From positions 82,464-146,463 of the forward strand of contig NZ_RHOB01000008.1 in NCBI RefSeq assembly GCF_003946085.1: DNA of 64,000 nt. Direction: 5' to 3'. The translations under genes and the position numbers were made by a program. Origin of the DNA: Levilactobacillus angrenensis. Lineage in GTDB: Bacteria > Bacillota > Bacilli > Lactobacillales > Lactobacillaceae. Position 1 is the first letter of the stretch; each line of letters begins with the position of its first letter. The notes below the pieces were generated by a model. The model was not told the DNA's origin. It ran no database searches and saw only the letters and a program-made list of their open reading frames with translations. This document shows, piece by piece, positions 52,372 to 61,953 of this stretch.

Positions 52372-53808
52372 ATGGAATTAGAACAACACGGCAACCAAAA
52401 TAAAGTCTTAACGCGGACGACCTATGCCTTTGGGGCGTTTGGCCATGACCTCTTTAACCAAGTCATGAACAGCTACTTCATCATGTTCGTGACCAATCAC
52501 TTGTTTAATGGCAGTGATACGGCGGCGAACAACCGGATGATTGGACTCATGACGACCATCATCTTTGTTCTGCGAATCGCGGAACTGTTCATTGATCCTT
52601 TCATTGGCAATACGATCGACAAGACCAATACCAAATGGGGGAAGTTCAAACCCTGGGTCATCGTGGGGACGTTGATTTCTGGCATTTGTATGATGCTCTT
52701 ATTCAGTAATTTATGGGGACTGACGGCGCGGCCATTCCTGTACCTGTTTGTTTTCACGTTTATTTACATCATTATGGATATTTTCTTCTCGTTTAAAGAT
52801 ATTGGACTTTGGTCCATGCTACCGGCCCTGTCATTTGACTCACTGGAACGGGAAAAGACGGCCACGTTTGCCCGGATTGGTTCTACGCTAGGGGGGACGA
52901 TTGTGACCGTGACCATCATTCCTGTGATTTTGTTCTTCTCCAACACCAATACTGGTGGTACCGGGGACTCACGCGGGTGGTTCATCTACGCCGCGATTGC
53001 TGCCATCATCGCTATTTTGGGAGCGCTTTCTATTGGCTTCGGGACCCGCGAAGTGGACTCGCCACTGCGGGAAAACAAAGAAGAAACTGGGTTTAAACAG
53101 GTCCTCGGTGTGCTGGTCCACAACGACCAACTCATGTGGTTGTCCTGTGCCTACCTGCTTTACGGGATGGGCGCGTACCTGACGAACTCATTGATGCTGT
53201 ACTACTTCACGTACGTCCTGGGGCATGCGGCCATGTTCTCCATCCTCGGGGTGGCCAACATGATTATTGGGTTCCTGGCCGTTTCCATGTTTCCAGCGTT
53301 GGCGAAGAAATTCAAACGGCGCAACGTATTCGTTTCCTGTATTGTGATCTTACTGGTCGCCTTGAGCATCTTTGCCTTTGCGGATAAAAATGTCTGGCTA
53401 GTGATTGCTGCGGGGGCGCTGTTTAACTTGCCACAACCACTGATTTTCCTGGTCGTCTTGATGACCTTCACGGATATCGTGGAATACGGGCAATTGAAGT
53501 TGGGACACCGGGATGAATCATTGGTCTTATCCGTCCGGCCTTTGATCGATAAATGTGCCGGGGCCATCGTGACGGGAATTACCGGGATGACGGCGGTGCT
53601 GGCAGGGATGGCTGGTAACGCCAAGGTTGCCGACATCACCGCTAGCAACGTCTTGACGTTTAAGCTGATCATGGTGGTAGCACCGGCCATCACGGTGCTG
53701 ATTGGGACCTTCATTTTCCTGAAGAAGGTCAAAATCACCGAGGCCAAGCATGCAGAAATCGTGGCAGAACTGGAAAAGACTTGGAATAAAGGTGACAAGC
53801 AAGATTAA
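52372..53808 (+). CDS. GPH-family glycoside symporter 2
   Basis: This encodes 478 residues with 12 helices and the same motifs as the first copy: FGHDLFNQVMNSYF (about 24-37), IDPFIGNTIDKTNTKWGKF (about 74-92) and YGQLKLGHRDES. It lies 27 bp behind the GH31 gene, so it likely supplies that enzyme. The C-terminal TEAKHAEIVAELE matches the end of the other GPH protein, suggesting an older duplication. Repeat R2 with a terminator follows. Confidence 0.9.
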   Translation: MELEQHGNQNKVLTRTTYAFGAFGHDLFNQVMNSYFIMFVTNHLFNGSDTAANNRMIGLMTTIIFVLRIAELFIDPFIGNTIDKTNTKWGKFKPWVIVGTLISGICMMLLFSNLWGLTARPFLYLFVFTFIYIIMDIFFSFKDIGLWSMLPALSFDSLEREKTATFARIGSTLGGTIVTVTIIPVILFFSNTNTGGTGDSRGWFIYAAIAAIIAILGALSIGFGTREVDSPLRENKEETGFKQVLGVLVHNDQLMWLSCAYLLYGMGAYLTNSLMLYYFTYVLGHAAMFSILGVANMIIGFLAVSMFPALAKKFKRRNVFVSCIVILLVALSIFAFADKNVWLVIAAGALFNLPQPLIFLVVLMTFTDIVEYGQLKLGHRDESLVLSVRPLIDKCAGAIVTGITGMTAVLAGMAGNAKVADITASNVLTFKLIMVVAPAITVLIGTFIFLKKVKITEAKHAEIVAELEKTWNKGDKQD

Positions 53809-53828
53809 TTGATTGTTGTGTAAAGGAG

Positions 53829-54002
53829 AGTGGGACAAAAGGCGGTTAGCCGGCGAGCATTAAGGCTGATAACCGAATAATCTCGGGCTTGGATTGTTTG
53901 GTTATCAATTTTAAGCGGAACCGGCTGCCTTTTGGCGCACGTTTCGGCCATTTAAAGTTGGCGCAAAATGGGTCTGGGATGTTTTGTCCCAGACCCATTT
54001 TC
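53829..54002. repeat. Short dispersed repeat R2, copy 2, with terminator
   Basis: The core 53917-54002 repeats the sequence at 29111-29193. A hairpin GGGTCTGGGA/TCCCAGACCC (53970-53996) with T4 acts as terminator for the GPH gene and, reversed, for the HxlR gene. The left part begins TGGGACAAAA (53831-53840), complementary to TTTTGTCCCA (53982-53991), so the whole 160 bp can fold back. Confidence 0.7.
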
Positions 54003-54004
54003 GA

Positions 54005-54319
54005 TTAACGTGAAAGTTCGTGAACCAGCTGTTGATTACCCCAGTCTTCCAGTGAGGTCAAAATGTTGTGAAACATGACGCCGCTGGGCGTGAGACGGTA
54101 GCTGTAGTCATCCTCGGGAATGCTGGTGATAAGTCCCCAGTCTGTAAGCTTTTTCAATCGTAGTAGCAGGTTGAACGTGGAAATGCCGCGGACCGTCCGC
54201 CGTAATTCCATGAAGTCGGTCGGGGCGGGATCAAGTTGGTACAAGATGAGTGCGTACCAGCGTTGGTGCAGGACCTCAAGTCCCAGTTCGCTGCCGAGAT
54301 TGAGTTGGGTTAATGCCAT
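54005..54319 (-). CDS. HxlR-family transcriptional regulator
   Basis: This encodes 104 residues with a winged HTH: VLHQRWYALILYQLDPAPT, FMELRRTVRGISTFNLLLRL and YRLTPSGVMFHNIL. HxlR proteins usually carry W-T.LIL..L and LTPEG, matching here. It lies just downstream of the PucR-type regulator on the same strand (20 bp), so they may be co-transcribed. Its target may be the divergent nitroreductase operon. SD GGAAG precedes the ATG. Confidence 0.85.
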   Translation of the reverse strand: MALTQLNLGSELGLEVLHQRWYALILYQLDPAPTDFMELRRTVRGISTFNLLLRLKKLTDWGLITSIPEDDYSYRLTPSGVMFHNILTSLEDWGNQQLVHELSR

Positions 54320-54339
54320 GATGGGTCTTCCTTTCAGGA

Positions 54340-55416
54340 TTAGAGTTGAAGAAAATGAAAAAGTCGATAGCTGAGGCGTAGGCCAAAAGTTTTATCCGGA
54401 TTGGTGAAGTCAACGGGAATCAGCGCTTGAATTTTGGCGAGTCGTTTAGCCAGGCTGTTGCGGTGGAGATGCAGGTGGGTCGCCGTTTTACTGACGTGGC
54501 AGTCGTTTTCCAGGTAAGCGAAGAGCGTGTGAAACAACTCGGCGTGATGCTGGTCGTCGTAGTGTTTCAGCGTCAATAGCTGCGTGCACATGGTATTGCG
54601 GAGTAAGGCGCCGTTGTCGACGTGATTGAGGATGACGTAAATATTGTATTTTTGCGTCGAGTTGACGACCGTCCGCGTACCCAATTGCTGCGCCATTTCA
54701 CTGGCTTGGCGACAAATGCTGAGAAAGGCCGGCGTCTGGACGATGTCAGCGTAGGGCTCGGATAAAAAGAAATAGTGATCGAACTGCTGGCCTAGTTGCG
54801 CTAACCGTGGTTGCGCCTGAGCTAACTGGGATTCGGTCAGCAAAAAGACCAAATCGGCTTGGTTTTCGGTCAACGGTAGCGGAGCGGCTAATTGGCGCAA
54901 GGCTGCCAGTAGACCGGCCTGATGGGGGGCCTGCTGCGTGGCCGTGGCGGTGACGCAAATGAGTCTTTCTGTCGTCAGCGATTGCAATAACTGTGTGTCC
55001 GTAGTTTCCGGTGTCGCTAATAGTTGAGCCAGCGCAGCGTTAGCCGTGTTTTGATTCGGATTGAGAGCGTACCGGTCCGTGAAGTTATTGATGACCTGCA
55101 AGACCAGTTGTACCTGCTGTTGCGTGAGGGGGTAGCTGGGTGATTGGGCTAAGAAGAGATACCACGGATTGAGCGCTTGCGGATTCAAAACGTCCCGGAT
55201 GAATTGCTGCTGGCCATCAGTATAGCGGTTGTCAGTGGCCAGCGGGTCCAACCAGTCGGTGGGGATGGCGGTCAGTGGGGCGTGTTGTTGACTGATGATT
55301 TTCCCCGACTGGTCAACGATTAAGATGGGTTGTTCTAGATAATCGGCAACCAGTGCTGTCAGTTGATCCAGAGTGGCGGTTTGAATTGCTTTTAATAATA
55401 AAGTTTCGGTTTTCAA
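54340..55416 (-). CDS. PucR/CdaR-like transcriptional regulator
   Basis: This encodes 358 residues from a TTG at 55416 with GGAGG nine bases upstream. A PucR-like N-terminal ligand domain (VADYLEQPILIVDQSGKI) precedes a C-terminal HTH_30: DCHVSKTATHLHLHRNSLAK (about 307-326) and a final LRLSYRLFHF. Such regulators sense small metabolites. It is divergent from the nitroreductase gene. The ATG at 55476 is 20 codons earlier but has no SD. Confidence 0.85.
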   Translation of the reverse strand: MKTETLLLKAIQTATLDQLTALVADYLEQPILIVDQSGKIISQQHAPLTAIPTDWLDPLATDNRYTDGQQQFIRDVLNPQALNPWYLFLAQSPSYPLTQQQVQLVLQVINNFTDRYALNPNQNTANAALAQLLATPETTDTQLLQSLTTERLICVTATATQQAPHQAGLLAALRQLAAPLPLTENQADLVFLLTESQLAQAQPRLAQLGQQFDHYFFLSEPYADIVQTPAFLSICRQASEMAQQLGTRTVVNSTQKYNIYVILNHVDNGALLRNTMCTQLLTLKHYDDQHHAELFHTLFAYLENDCHVSKTATHLHLHRNSLAKRLAKIQALIPVDFTNPDKTFGLRLSYRLFHFLQL

Positions 55417-55570
55417 AATTGTTCCTCCAGTGTGCAAGGTGACCACTATTAAATCAAATGTGTGGGCATTTATCATCTTGTGATTACTTTAAGGCTGGTG
55501 TTATAGTAGCACCACGTTGAAAGATAGCTTAGCATTTAGTGGGCAATTTGTCTACTGGGAGGAATGGCAA

Positions 55571-56215
55571 ATGGATTTTACTGAAGTTGTGAACCAGCGT
55601 CACTCGACACGAGATTTTACGGATCAAGTTATTGACGCAGAAGTTTTACGAAAATTGGTCCAGCAGGCCCAGCAGGCTGCCTCTTGGGCGAATGCGCAAC
55701 CATGGCAAGTAGTCATTGCGACTGGTGAGACGTTGCAACAGATTCGCCAGCAGCATCGCCAGCTGACTCAGCAAGGAATTTTGGGCAATGCAGATTTGAC
55801 CGTTGCCCACCGAACGGAATGGTCCGCCAGCGCGCGGCAAAATATCGCAACGTGGAATACTGAATTTAGCCAACACTTGCGGCAGACTGGCAATGAGATT
55901 GATTTTCAGAGCGGCTTATTCAATGCGCCAGCGATCGCTTATTTGGTCGTGCAGGCACCCGTGAATGAGTGGGAAATCTTTGACCTGGGGGCGTTTGCCC
56001 AGCTGCTTGAATTGAGCGCTACCAATCAAGGCATACAGTCGATTCCGGCTTACGAGCTGATTAAGTATCCAGACATGTTGCGGCAGACATTAGGTCTTGA
56101 GGCAGACCACCGCCTCATTATGGGGATTGCGCTTGGCTATGAGAGTCAACAACCCGTCAATCAGTTTCGCTCCTCACGAGTCAAGCAGACGAATATGTTA
56201 ACGATTAAAGATTAG
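55571..56215 (+). CDS. Nitroreductase-family FMN oxidoreductase
   Basis: This encodes 214 residues. The FMN-binding start RHSTRDFTDQVID (about 10-22), SWANAQPWQVVIATG (about 38-52) and LGAFAQLLELSATNQGIQSI (about 140-159) are typical. It reduces nitro or quinone compounds with NAD(P)H. The ATG at 55571 follows GGGAGG. It forms an operon with the NAD(P)-binding protein 10 bp downstream, opposite two regulators. Confidence 0.9.
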   Translation: MDFTEVVNQRHSTRDFTDQVIDAEVLRKLVQQAQQAASWANAQPWQVVIATGETLQQIRQQHRQLTQQGILGNADLTVAHRTEWSASARQNIATWNTEFSQHLRQTGNEIDFQSGLFNAPAIAYLVVQAPVNEWEIFDLGAFAQLLELSATNQGIQSIPAYELIKYPDMLRQTLGLEADHRLIMGIALGYESQQPVNQFRSSRVKQTNMLTIKD

Positions 56216-56225
56216 GAGGACTCAC

Positions 56226-56849
56226 ATGAAAATTATGGTTATTGGCGGTACCGGTCGCATCGGTAAATTGTTGGTTACGCAATTACGTCAACAGGGACAC
56301 ACGGTGATTGCGGCGTCGCGACACGCTCAGGATAGTGCGGAGACAGTTTATTTTGACCTGCATGCTGCACCGCAAGAAATGGCCCAGAAACTTTCGGGCC
56401 AAGACGCGGTCTATTTTGTGGCGGGATCGCGGGGCAAAGACCTCTTACAAACAGACCTGAACGGCGCAGTTAATGTTATGCGAGCCAGTGAATTAGCGGG
56501 AGTCCAACGTTTCATCCACTTGAGCTCCGCATTCGCGTTGCAGCCAGAACGTTGGTCAGAGGGATATTTGGCGAACTTGACGGACTACAATATTGCTAAA
56601 TACTTTGCGGATGACTGGTTGATTCACCGAACCAAGTTGGCTTACACGATTCTTCAGCCGGGAATTTTGACAGAAACGCCAGCGACTGGACGCGTCACGT
56701 TCGATGTGCAGGCACCGGGAGAAAATCCTTTGGGCGATGTGGCCACGGTCTTGGCGAACCTGATTTCACAGCCAGCGACCATTGGCAAAGTCATCATGAT
56801 GGGGAGCGGCGATACGCCCATTGCGCAAGCGTTGACGACAATCAAGTAA
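56226..56849 (+). CDS. NAD(P)-binding atypical SDR (NmrA/YwnB-like)
   Basis: This encodes 207 residues. The Rossmann motif GGTGRIGKLL is at 7-16, with an Arg-rich segment SRHAQDS suggesting NADP. HLSSAFAL and YNIAKYFADDWL are the usual second half, where the Tyr-x3-Lys pair is YNIAK. The function is probably stress-related reduction or redox sensing. It shares an operon with the nitroreductase. Repeat copy F separates it from its terminator. Confidence 0.85.
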   Translation: MKIMVIGGTGRIGKLLVTQLRQQGHTVIAASRHAQDSAETVYFDLHAAPQEMAQKLSGQDAVYFVAGSRGKDLLQTDLNGAVNVMRASELAGVQRFIHLSSAFALQPERWSEGYLANLTDYNIAKYFADDWLIHRTKLAYTILQPGILTETPATGRVTFDVQAPGENPLGDVATVLANLISQPATIGKVIMMGSGDTPIAQALTTIK

Positions 56850-56874
56850 TCGTTTATAGCATCCTAGTGAGGAC

Positions 56875-57157
56875 TGGCGGACTCTCGGCTACAAGTGTGC
56901 TTGCCAGTAAAAGTCGTCTTAGCCCCAGATAACAGCTGATTTGGCAACAATTTCTTAACTAACACAGCGTTGCTGAAAATCATCAACTCGCCGGAGACAG
57001 CCAGGGTGGAGCGAACCGGAAGACCGCTCCGCAGGCTGGAGGTGTTCCCTATAGCAGGCGGAATCCTGGCTGATGCAGGCTCTGGTTTCACTAATTTTAG
57101 TGGACAAAACGCTATCACTTCGGGAGTCAAGGTATTAATTCAGCTTTCAACCTCGTA
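56875..57157 (-). repeat. Foldback element, copy F (truncated)
   Basis: Only the far arm is left: TGGCGGACTCTCGGC at the left, CAGCCAGG/CCTGGCTG outer helix, and the intact terminal repeat TTCAGCTTTCAACCT (57139-57153). The arm has an internal deletion joining GGTGGAG directly to CGAACCGGAAG, removing the 14-bp hairpin seen in copies A, C and D. It lies between the gene stop at 56849 and its terminator. Confidence 0.8.
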
Positions 57158-57198
57158 TTATATAAGTAATCTTCAGATAACAACTAAAGAAATAATTA

Positions 57199-57236
57199 CC
57201 GGGCGTAACCACTTAAAGGTTAGGCCCGATTTTTTG
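57199..57236 (+). terminator. Terminator of the nitroreductase operon
   Basis: CGGGC-TAACC and GGTTA-GCCCG with a T6 tail. Confidence 0.8.
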
Positions 57237-57327
57237 GCTTATTTTGCGAACAGGGGGTGACAAATTTCCGTTGGATTTCGTTTGTATTAGTGAGGGGACT
57301 TTTTTCCGGGTTACCGACTAAGTTAGC

Positions 57328-57341
57328 TGTCAGCGCTTACA
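57328..57341 (+). promoter_or_regulatory. cre-like site before the alpha-galactosidase
   Basis: TGTCAGCGCTTACA fits the cre consensus with two deviations in the left half. A TATGCT -10 follows at 57345-57350. It predicts CcpA repression. Confidence 0.55.
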
Positions 57342-57392
57342 AACTATGCTACGATAACTTTAGGTGTCATCAATTATGAAGGGAGTACGCAC

Positions 57393-59612
57393 ATGTCAAT
57401 CTTAGTCAAGGAACATCAATTTCACTTGCAAACGGACCATACCAGCTACATCTTTCACGTGATGGAAAATGGGGAGTTGGGCCAGCTTTACTACGGGCAG
57501 CGAATCCATGACCAGGCGGCTTTTCCTGAACTGACCGTTCGTGAAGAGCACGGGGCCATTCCGGCTTGGCGGCTGGACCATCCCGACTTTCAACCAGAAA
57601 CGTTGAAGCAAGAATTTGCCAGCTTGGGTAAAGGGGACTACCGCGACCCGGCTTTCCAGATTACCGGACCGGATGGCAGTCGCATCAGTGAGTTTCGCTA
57701 CCGGGATCATCAAATTTTGCCTGGTAAACAACGACTGGACGACCTCCCGTCCACGTTTGACGACAGTGACGACGATGCGCAAACGCTGATTATCACGCTG
57801 GTCGATGCCGTGACGGACCTGACGTTGACCCTGAGTTATGCGGTCTTTCCACATCAAGATGTCATCGTGCGCAGTGCGAAATTCACCAATCGAGGTCAGT
57901 CAACCGTGATGCTTGACCGCGCGTTGAGTTTGCAATTGGACCTGCCGGACGCCAACTATGACCTCCTACAATTCTCCGGGAGTTGGGCGCGCGAACGGCA
58001 TTTACTGCGCCAACCGTTGCGGAGTGGGATTCAGAGCGTGGGTAGCTTGCGGGGCGCCTCCAGCCACCAGCAAAACCCGTTCATTGCCTTGGCCCGGCCA
58101 GACACCAACGAGGATCACGGGGCTGCACTCGGGTTCAACCTGGTCTATTCCGGTAACTTTTTGGATCAAGTCGAGGTCGACGCCTTTGGTACGGCGCGCA
58201 TTTTAACGGGCATCAATCCGACTGAATTTGGCTGGCAATTAGCGGCCGGCCAAAGTTTCCAAACGCCAGAAGCCGTGATGAGCTACACCAGCGCTGGTCT
58301 GAATCAGTTGAGCCAGCAAATGGGCGTCTTCTACCAGCACCACTTGGTCAATCCCCGGTTTGCGCAACAACCGCGGCCCGTCTTAATCAACAACTGGGAA
58401 GGCACGTACTTCGATTTTGATGAAGACAAGTTAATGGCGATTGCCCGTGAAGCCAAGCAACTGGGCATTGAAATGTTCGTATTGGATGATGGCTGGTTCG
58501 GTCATCGCGACGACGACACCACGTCACTGGGCGACTGGGACGTTTATGCGGCTAAATTGCCGAACGGCATTGCCCATCTGGCCGACCGAATCCATGGCTT
58601 GGACCTGCAGTTTGGTCTGTGGTTTGAACCAGAAATGATTTCTATCGACAGTGACCTGTACCGGGCCCATCCCGATTGGACGGTCGTCGCCCCCCAACGG
58701 GAGATGACGCCTGGCCGGAACCAGTTTGTGCTCGATATGGCCAATCCGGCAGTGGTGGACTACTTATATGGTAAGATTAGCAAATTGATTCAAGCGGCGC
58801 ATCTGGACTACATCAAGTGGGACATGAACCGGAACATTACGGAATCGTTTAGCGATACGCTCCCGGCTGAGCGTCAAGTCGAATTCGCTCACCGCTACAT
58901 GCTAGGGGTCTACCAGTTATATGCCCGGCTGACGACGGCTTATCCGCACGTGTTGTTTGAATCGTGTGCCTCTGGTGGCGGCCGGTTCGACCTGGGAATG
59001 ATGTACTATGCGCCGCAAGCCTGGACCAGCGACGATACCGATGCCGTGGAACGGTTGCGTATTCAGTACGGCACGTCGTATGGCTACCCACTCGCGATGA
59101 TGGGTGCGCACGTTTCCGCAGTGCCCAACGACCAAACGGGCCGGATCACGCCGCTGGACACGCGGGCAGCTGTGGCTTACTTCGGCGACCTGGGCTACGA
59201 GCTCGATGTGACGCAATGCACGGCGGCGGAAAAAGCGGCCATTAAGGCACAAGTTGCCTTTTACCAGGCCCACCGCGAGTTGTTCCAGCAAGGGACGTTC
59301 TACCGGTTGGACAACCCATTTGCGGGGGATGGCAACGTTGGTAGCTGGCAAGTCGTCAGTGGCGACGGCCGCCATGCGGTAGCGGCGCGTTACCAAATTT
59401 TGAACCAACCTAATCCGGCGTATCATCGTCTCTACTTGCGCGGTTTACTGGCAAATCAGCGGTATCGGGTCAGCGGGGATGATCACGTTTACTTCGGCGA
59501 TGAGCTGATGAACGCGGGTCTCTTCATTCCCCATTTGTTAGCGACCACGCAAGGTGTGGAGGCCTCTGCTGACTTCAGCGCGCGGGTCTTCACGATTGAT
59601 GCGATCGATTAG
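57393..59612 (+). CDS. melA: Alpha-galactosidase, GH36
   Basis: This encodes 739 residues, the length of tetrameric lactobacillar GH36 enzymes. The barrel motifs are LDDGWFGHRDDDTTSLGDW (about 367-385), the nucleophile Asp in DYIKWDMNRNI (about 477) and the acid/base Asp in WTSDDTDAVERL (about 546). CASGGGRFDLGM binds the galactose. It hydrolyses melibiose, raffinose and related alpha-galactosides in the cytosol (no signal peptide). No transporter is adjacent. The SD is GAAGGGAG. Confidence 0.95.
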   Translation: MSILVKEHQFHLQTDHTSYIFHVMENGELGQLYYGQRIHDQAAFPELTVREEHGAIPAWRLDHPDFQPETLKQEFASLGKGDYRDPAFQITGPDGSRISEFRYRDHQILPGKQRLDDLPSTFDDSDDDAQTLIITLVDAVTDLTLTLSYAVFPHQDVIVRSAKFTNRGQSTVMLDRALSLQLDLPDANYDLLQFSGSWARERHLLRQPLRSGIQSVGSLRGASSHQQNPFIALARPDTNEDHGAALGFNLVYSGNFLDQVEVDAFGTARILTGINPTEFGWQLAAGQSFQTPEAVMSYTSAGLNQLSQQMGVFYQHHLVNPRFAQQPRPVLINNWEGTYFDFDEDKLMAIAREAKQLGIEMFVLDDGWFGHRDDDTTSLGDWDVYAAKLPNGIAHLADRIHGLDLQFGLWFEPEMISIDSDLYRAHPDWTVVAPQREMTPGRNQFVLDMANPAVVDYLYGKISKLIQAAHLDYIKWDMNRNITESFSDTLPAERQVEFAHRYMLGVYQLYARLTTAYPHVLFESCASGGGRFDLGMMYYAPQAWTSDDTDAVERLRIQYGTSYGYPLAMMGAHVSAVPNDQTGRITPLDTRAAVAYFGDLGYELDVTQCTAAEKAAIKAQVAFYQAHRELFQQGTFYRLDNPFAGDGNVGSWQVVSGDGRHAVAARYQILNQPNPAYHRLYLRGLLANQRYRVSGDDHVYFGDELMNAGLFIPHLLATTQGVEASADFSARVFTIDAID

Positions 59613-59686
59613 CAAAAATAAGTGGCGGCACCGTCTCGCTGGTGTATAATTCTCATTAAATACTCATAAAGTGAGGCGGCCTGCGT

Positions 59687-60295
59687 ATGAAAATTTTAGT
59701 GACTGGTTTTGATCCATTTGGTGGTGAGGCGACGAACCCAGCGATTGAAGCGGTTAAACGATTGCCGGCGACGATTGCGGGAGCGGAGATTATCCCGTTA
59801 CTGGTGCCGACGGTATTTGAAACGGTCGGTCCGGTTGTCCGACAGGCCATTCTGGCCAAACGACCGGATGTCGTCTTGAGCATTGGCCAGGCGGGTGGTC
59901 GCGCGGCGTTGACGCCGGAGCTGGTGGCCATTAATTTAGCCGATGGCCGCATTCCCGACAATGCCGGTGACCAGCCAGTTGATCGGCCTCTGCAAGCTGA
60001 AGGGGCGACGGCGTACTTCACCGAGCTGCCGGTCAAGGCGATGGTACAAGCAATTCGGGATGTGGGACTGCCCAGCACGGTATCAACGACGGCGGGGACC
60101 TACGTTTGCAACGCGTTGATGTATCAGGTCCAGTATTTGCGGGCAACTGAATTTCCAACGCTGCGGGCGGGGTTCATGCACATCCCGTTTTTGCCCAGTC
60201 AGGTGGTGACCAAGCCGGGAACACCGTCGCTGGCATTGGCCGATGATGTGCGCGGCATCACGGCGGCTATTACGGCAATCGTGCAAAATCAGTAA
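59687..60295 (+). CDS. pcp: Pyrrolidone-carboxylate peptidase
   Basis: This encodes 202 residues. This cytosolic cysteine peptidase removes N-terminal pyroglutamate. [23 protein letters not shown] is split-typical at the start; catalytic Glu in TPELVAIN (about 83), Cys in [10 protein letters not shown] (about 141) and His in FMHIPFLP (about 165). It has its own -10 TATAAT about 40 bp upstream and a bidirectional terminator after it. Confidence 0.93.
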   Translation: MKILVTGFDPFGGEATNPAIEAVKRLPATIAGAEIIPLLVPTVFETVGPVVRQAILAKRPDVVLSIGQAGGRAALTPELVAINLADGRIPDNAGDQPVDRPLQAEGATAYFTELPVKAMVQAIRDVGLPSTVSTTAGTYVCNALMYQVQYLRATEFPTLRAGFMHIPFLPSQVVTKPGTPSLALADDVRGITAAITAIVQNQ

Positions 60296-60340
60296 AAAAA
60301 CGAGGCCAGACGATTCGTCGCCTGACCTCGTTTCGTTTTA
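60294..60340. terminator. Bidirectional terminator
   Basis: AAAACGAGG-CAG and CTG-CCTCGTTT stem, A-rich left and T-rich right. Confidence 0.85.
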
Positions 60341-60342
60341 GC

Positions 60343-60966
60343 TTAAACGCGTAAGTTTTCACCGACTAATCCCACGAAGGCGCCTTCTTTGTGGGCGTCC
60401 GGGTGCGCAATCAGCCATTTGTTCGTCTTGAATAACAACCGGTTCATCGGGTCCTGCGTGTCGACGGTGAAGTCGAGGTCCAGGTTCGTGCCAGCGGGGA
60501 GCATGACCAAGCACCGGAAACCGTCTTGGCCAGGGGCTTCACAAGGCGCAAAATGCAGCGTGGTGGCGTAGACTTCGATGGCCGTGCCCTTAGGAATCAG
60601 GAAGGCTTCTAGTTGGTCGGTGTCGTAGGTCAAGTCGTCGTGGATGTCTTGACGCTTGCCCAACAGGAGGACGAAATCCGTGGCCGCCACGTTGATTTCA
60701 GAACTACTGTGGAATTCCAAACAGTTCAGCAGATGATTGTGGCCGATGCAGTAACCAGTCTCGGTCGGGACACCGCCGTATAAAGTTTGTTCCAGCCGGT
60801 GTGCCGCCTTGGTATCGGCCAATGCAGCGGTGTTCGCCACGTATTGCGTCTTTTCAGGTGGATAAGGTACGGCGGAAAGGTTCGTGATCAGTTCATCTAA
60901 ATCACCAGCGTTAACGATGCGCCCATAAGGCCGAAAGCGTTCGTCGGTTACGTCAAAAATTTGCAT
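60343..60966 (-). CDS. DUF4867-family protein
   Basis: This encodes 207 residues with a cupin-like pattern: GYCIGHNHLLNCLEFHSSSEIN (split at about 72-93), a beta-sandwich core and CLVMLPAGT. DUF4867 proteins are found near lactose/tagatose genes in Firmicutes and may be sugar isomerases or epimerases, which is unproven. The ATG at 60966 is chosen since GGAAGG lies 8 bases upstream, while the ATG at 60975 abuts it. Confidence 0.75.
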   Translation of the reverse strand: MQIFDVTDERFRPYGRIVNAGDLDELITNLSAVPYPPEKTQYVANTAALADTKAAHRLEQTLYGGVPTETGYCIGHNHLLNCLEFHSSSEINVAATDFVLLLGKRQDIHDDLTYDTDQLEAFLIPKGTAIEVYATTLHFAPCEAPGQDGFRCLVMLPAGTNLDLDFTVDTQDPMNRLLFKTNKWLIAHPDAHKEGAFVGLVGENLRV

Positions 60967-61127
60967 CAGAATCATCCTTCCAGTTGTAGGTTACGTTCAG
61001 TATGCGCGGGATTTGTGAACATTGTTTGATTTGGGGGTTAAGAAATTGCGGAAATTGCATAATGGTACCGTACAATCCGTAATTGTTTTATAATAATCGA
61101 GATAGGAAAAATTGGAGGAAATGAGTA

Positions 61128-61778
61128 ATGCAGAAATATTTAGCAGAATTTTTCGGTACCTTTATGCTAGTCTTCTTGGGTACAGGTGCTGTTACAGTAG
61201 CTGAAGGAAATACGTTAACAATTGGTCTTGCTTTTGGGTTAGCAATTACGATTTCGGCGTACGCATTTGGTGGAATCTCTGGTGGGCACTTTAATCCAGC
61301 CGTGACTACTGCTATGTTAATAAATCGTCGAATTGGTGGAAGAGATGCAACGGGGTATATTGTTGCTCAATTGTTGGGGGCCACAGTAGCATCAGGACTA
61401 ATAAAATTATTTGTTGGCGGATTGGGTCTCGCCACCAATCAACTTGGACAAACAGATTTCCCAAAAATTTCAACTGGATTGGCTTTCACGGTGGAAGTAG
61501 TAGTCACGTTCTTATTTCTACTAGTAATTTTGAATGTTACGAGTGATCGCCATGGTAACAGCGACTTCGCTGGAATCACAATTGGGGTGACATTGGCTTT
61601 CTTGATTATTGTTGCTTTGAACCTGACAGGGGGATCATTGAATCCAGCGCGCTCGTTTGGTCCTGCTATTTTGGCGGGTGGTAGTGCATTAACGCATTTA
61701 TGGTTGTATATTTTAGCCCCAGAAGTTGGCGCAATTCTTGCAGCTTTTGTTGCAAGGGTTATGGGGAGTGAAGACTAA
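61128..61778 (+). CDS. MIP-family aquaporin
   Basis: This encodes 216 residues with six helices and the two half-helix motifs GGHFNPAVT (about 48-56) and GGSLNPARSFGPA (about 165-177). The Arg after the second NPA and the small size suit a water-selective or small-solute channel of the AqpZ type rather than the larger GlpF type. The gene is AT-rich. GGAGG precedes the ATG. A terminator lies at 61836. Confidence 0.92.
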   Translation: MQKYLAEFFGTFMLVFLGTGAVTVAEGNTLTIGLAFGLAITISAYAFGGISGGHFNPAVTTAMLINRRIGGRDATGYIVAQLLGATVASGLIKLFVGGLGLATNQLGQTDFPKISTGLAFTVEVVVTFLFLLVILNVTSDRHGNSDFAGITIGVTLAFLIIVALNLTGGSLNPARSFGPAILAGGSALTHLWLYILAPEVGAILAAFVARVMGSED

Positions 61779-61835
61779 TTCGGGGTTATTGGATACTGAT
61801 TCAGCTGTTGTTTGATGATGTTCGACTGCACATTT

Positions 61836-61885
61836 AAAAATACTGGTGTCGGTTTGGATGAAAACTAAACTAGCACCAGTATTTT
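61836..61885 (+). terminator. Terminator after the aquaporin
   Basis: AAATACTGGTG (61838-61848) and CACCAGTATTT (61874-61884) pair perfectly. Confidence 0.8.
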
Positions 61886-61953
61886 GATTAACTTTCTTCA
61901 GAAAATAAATGATATGATTAGCGGCCAGTAAGATAATTCAAAAAGTTAAAAGT

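Noticed and set aside
61128..61778. Glycerol facilitator GlpF
   Set aside because: The protein is short (216 residues) and lacks the longer loops of GlpF; no glycerol kinase or dehydrogenase is adjacent.
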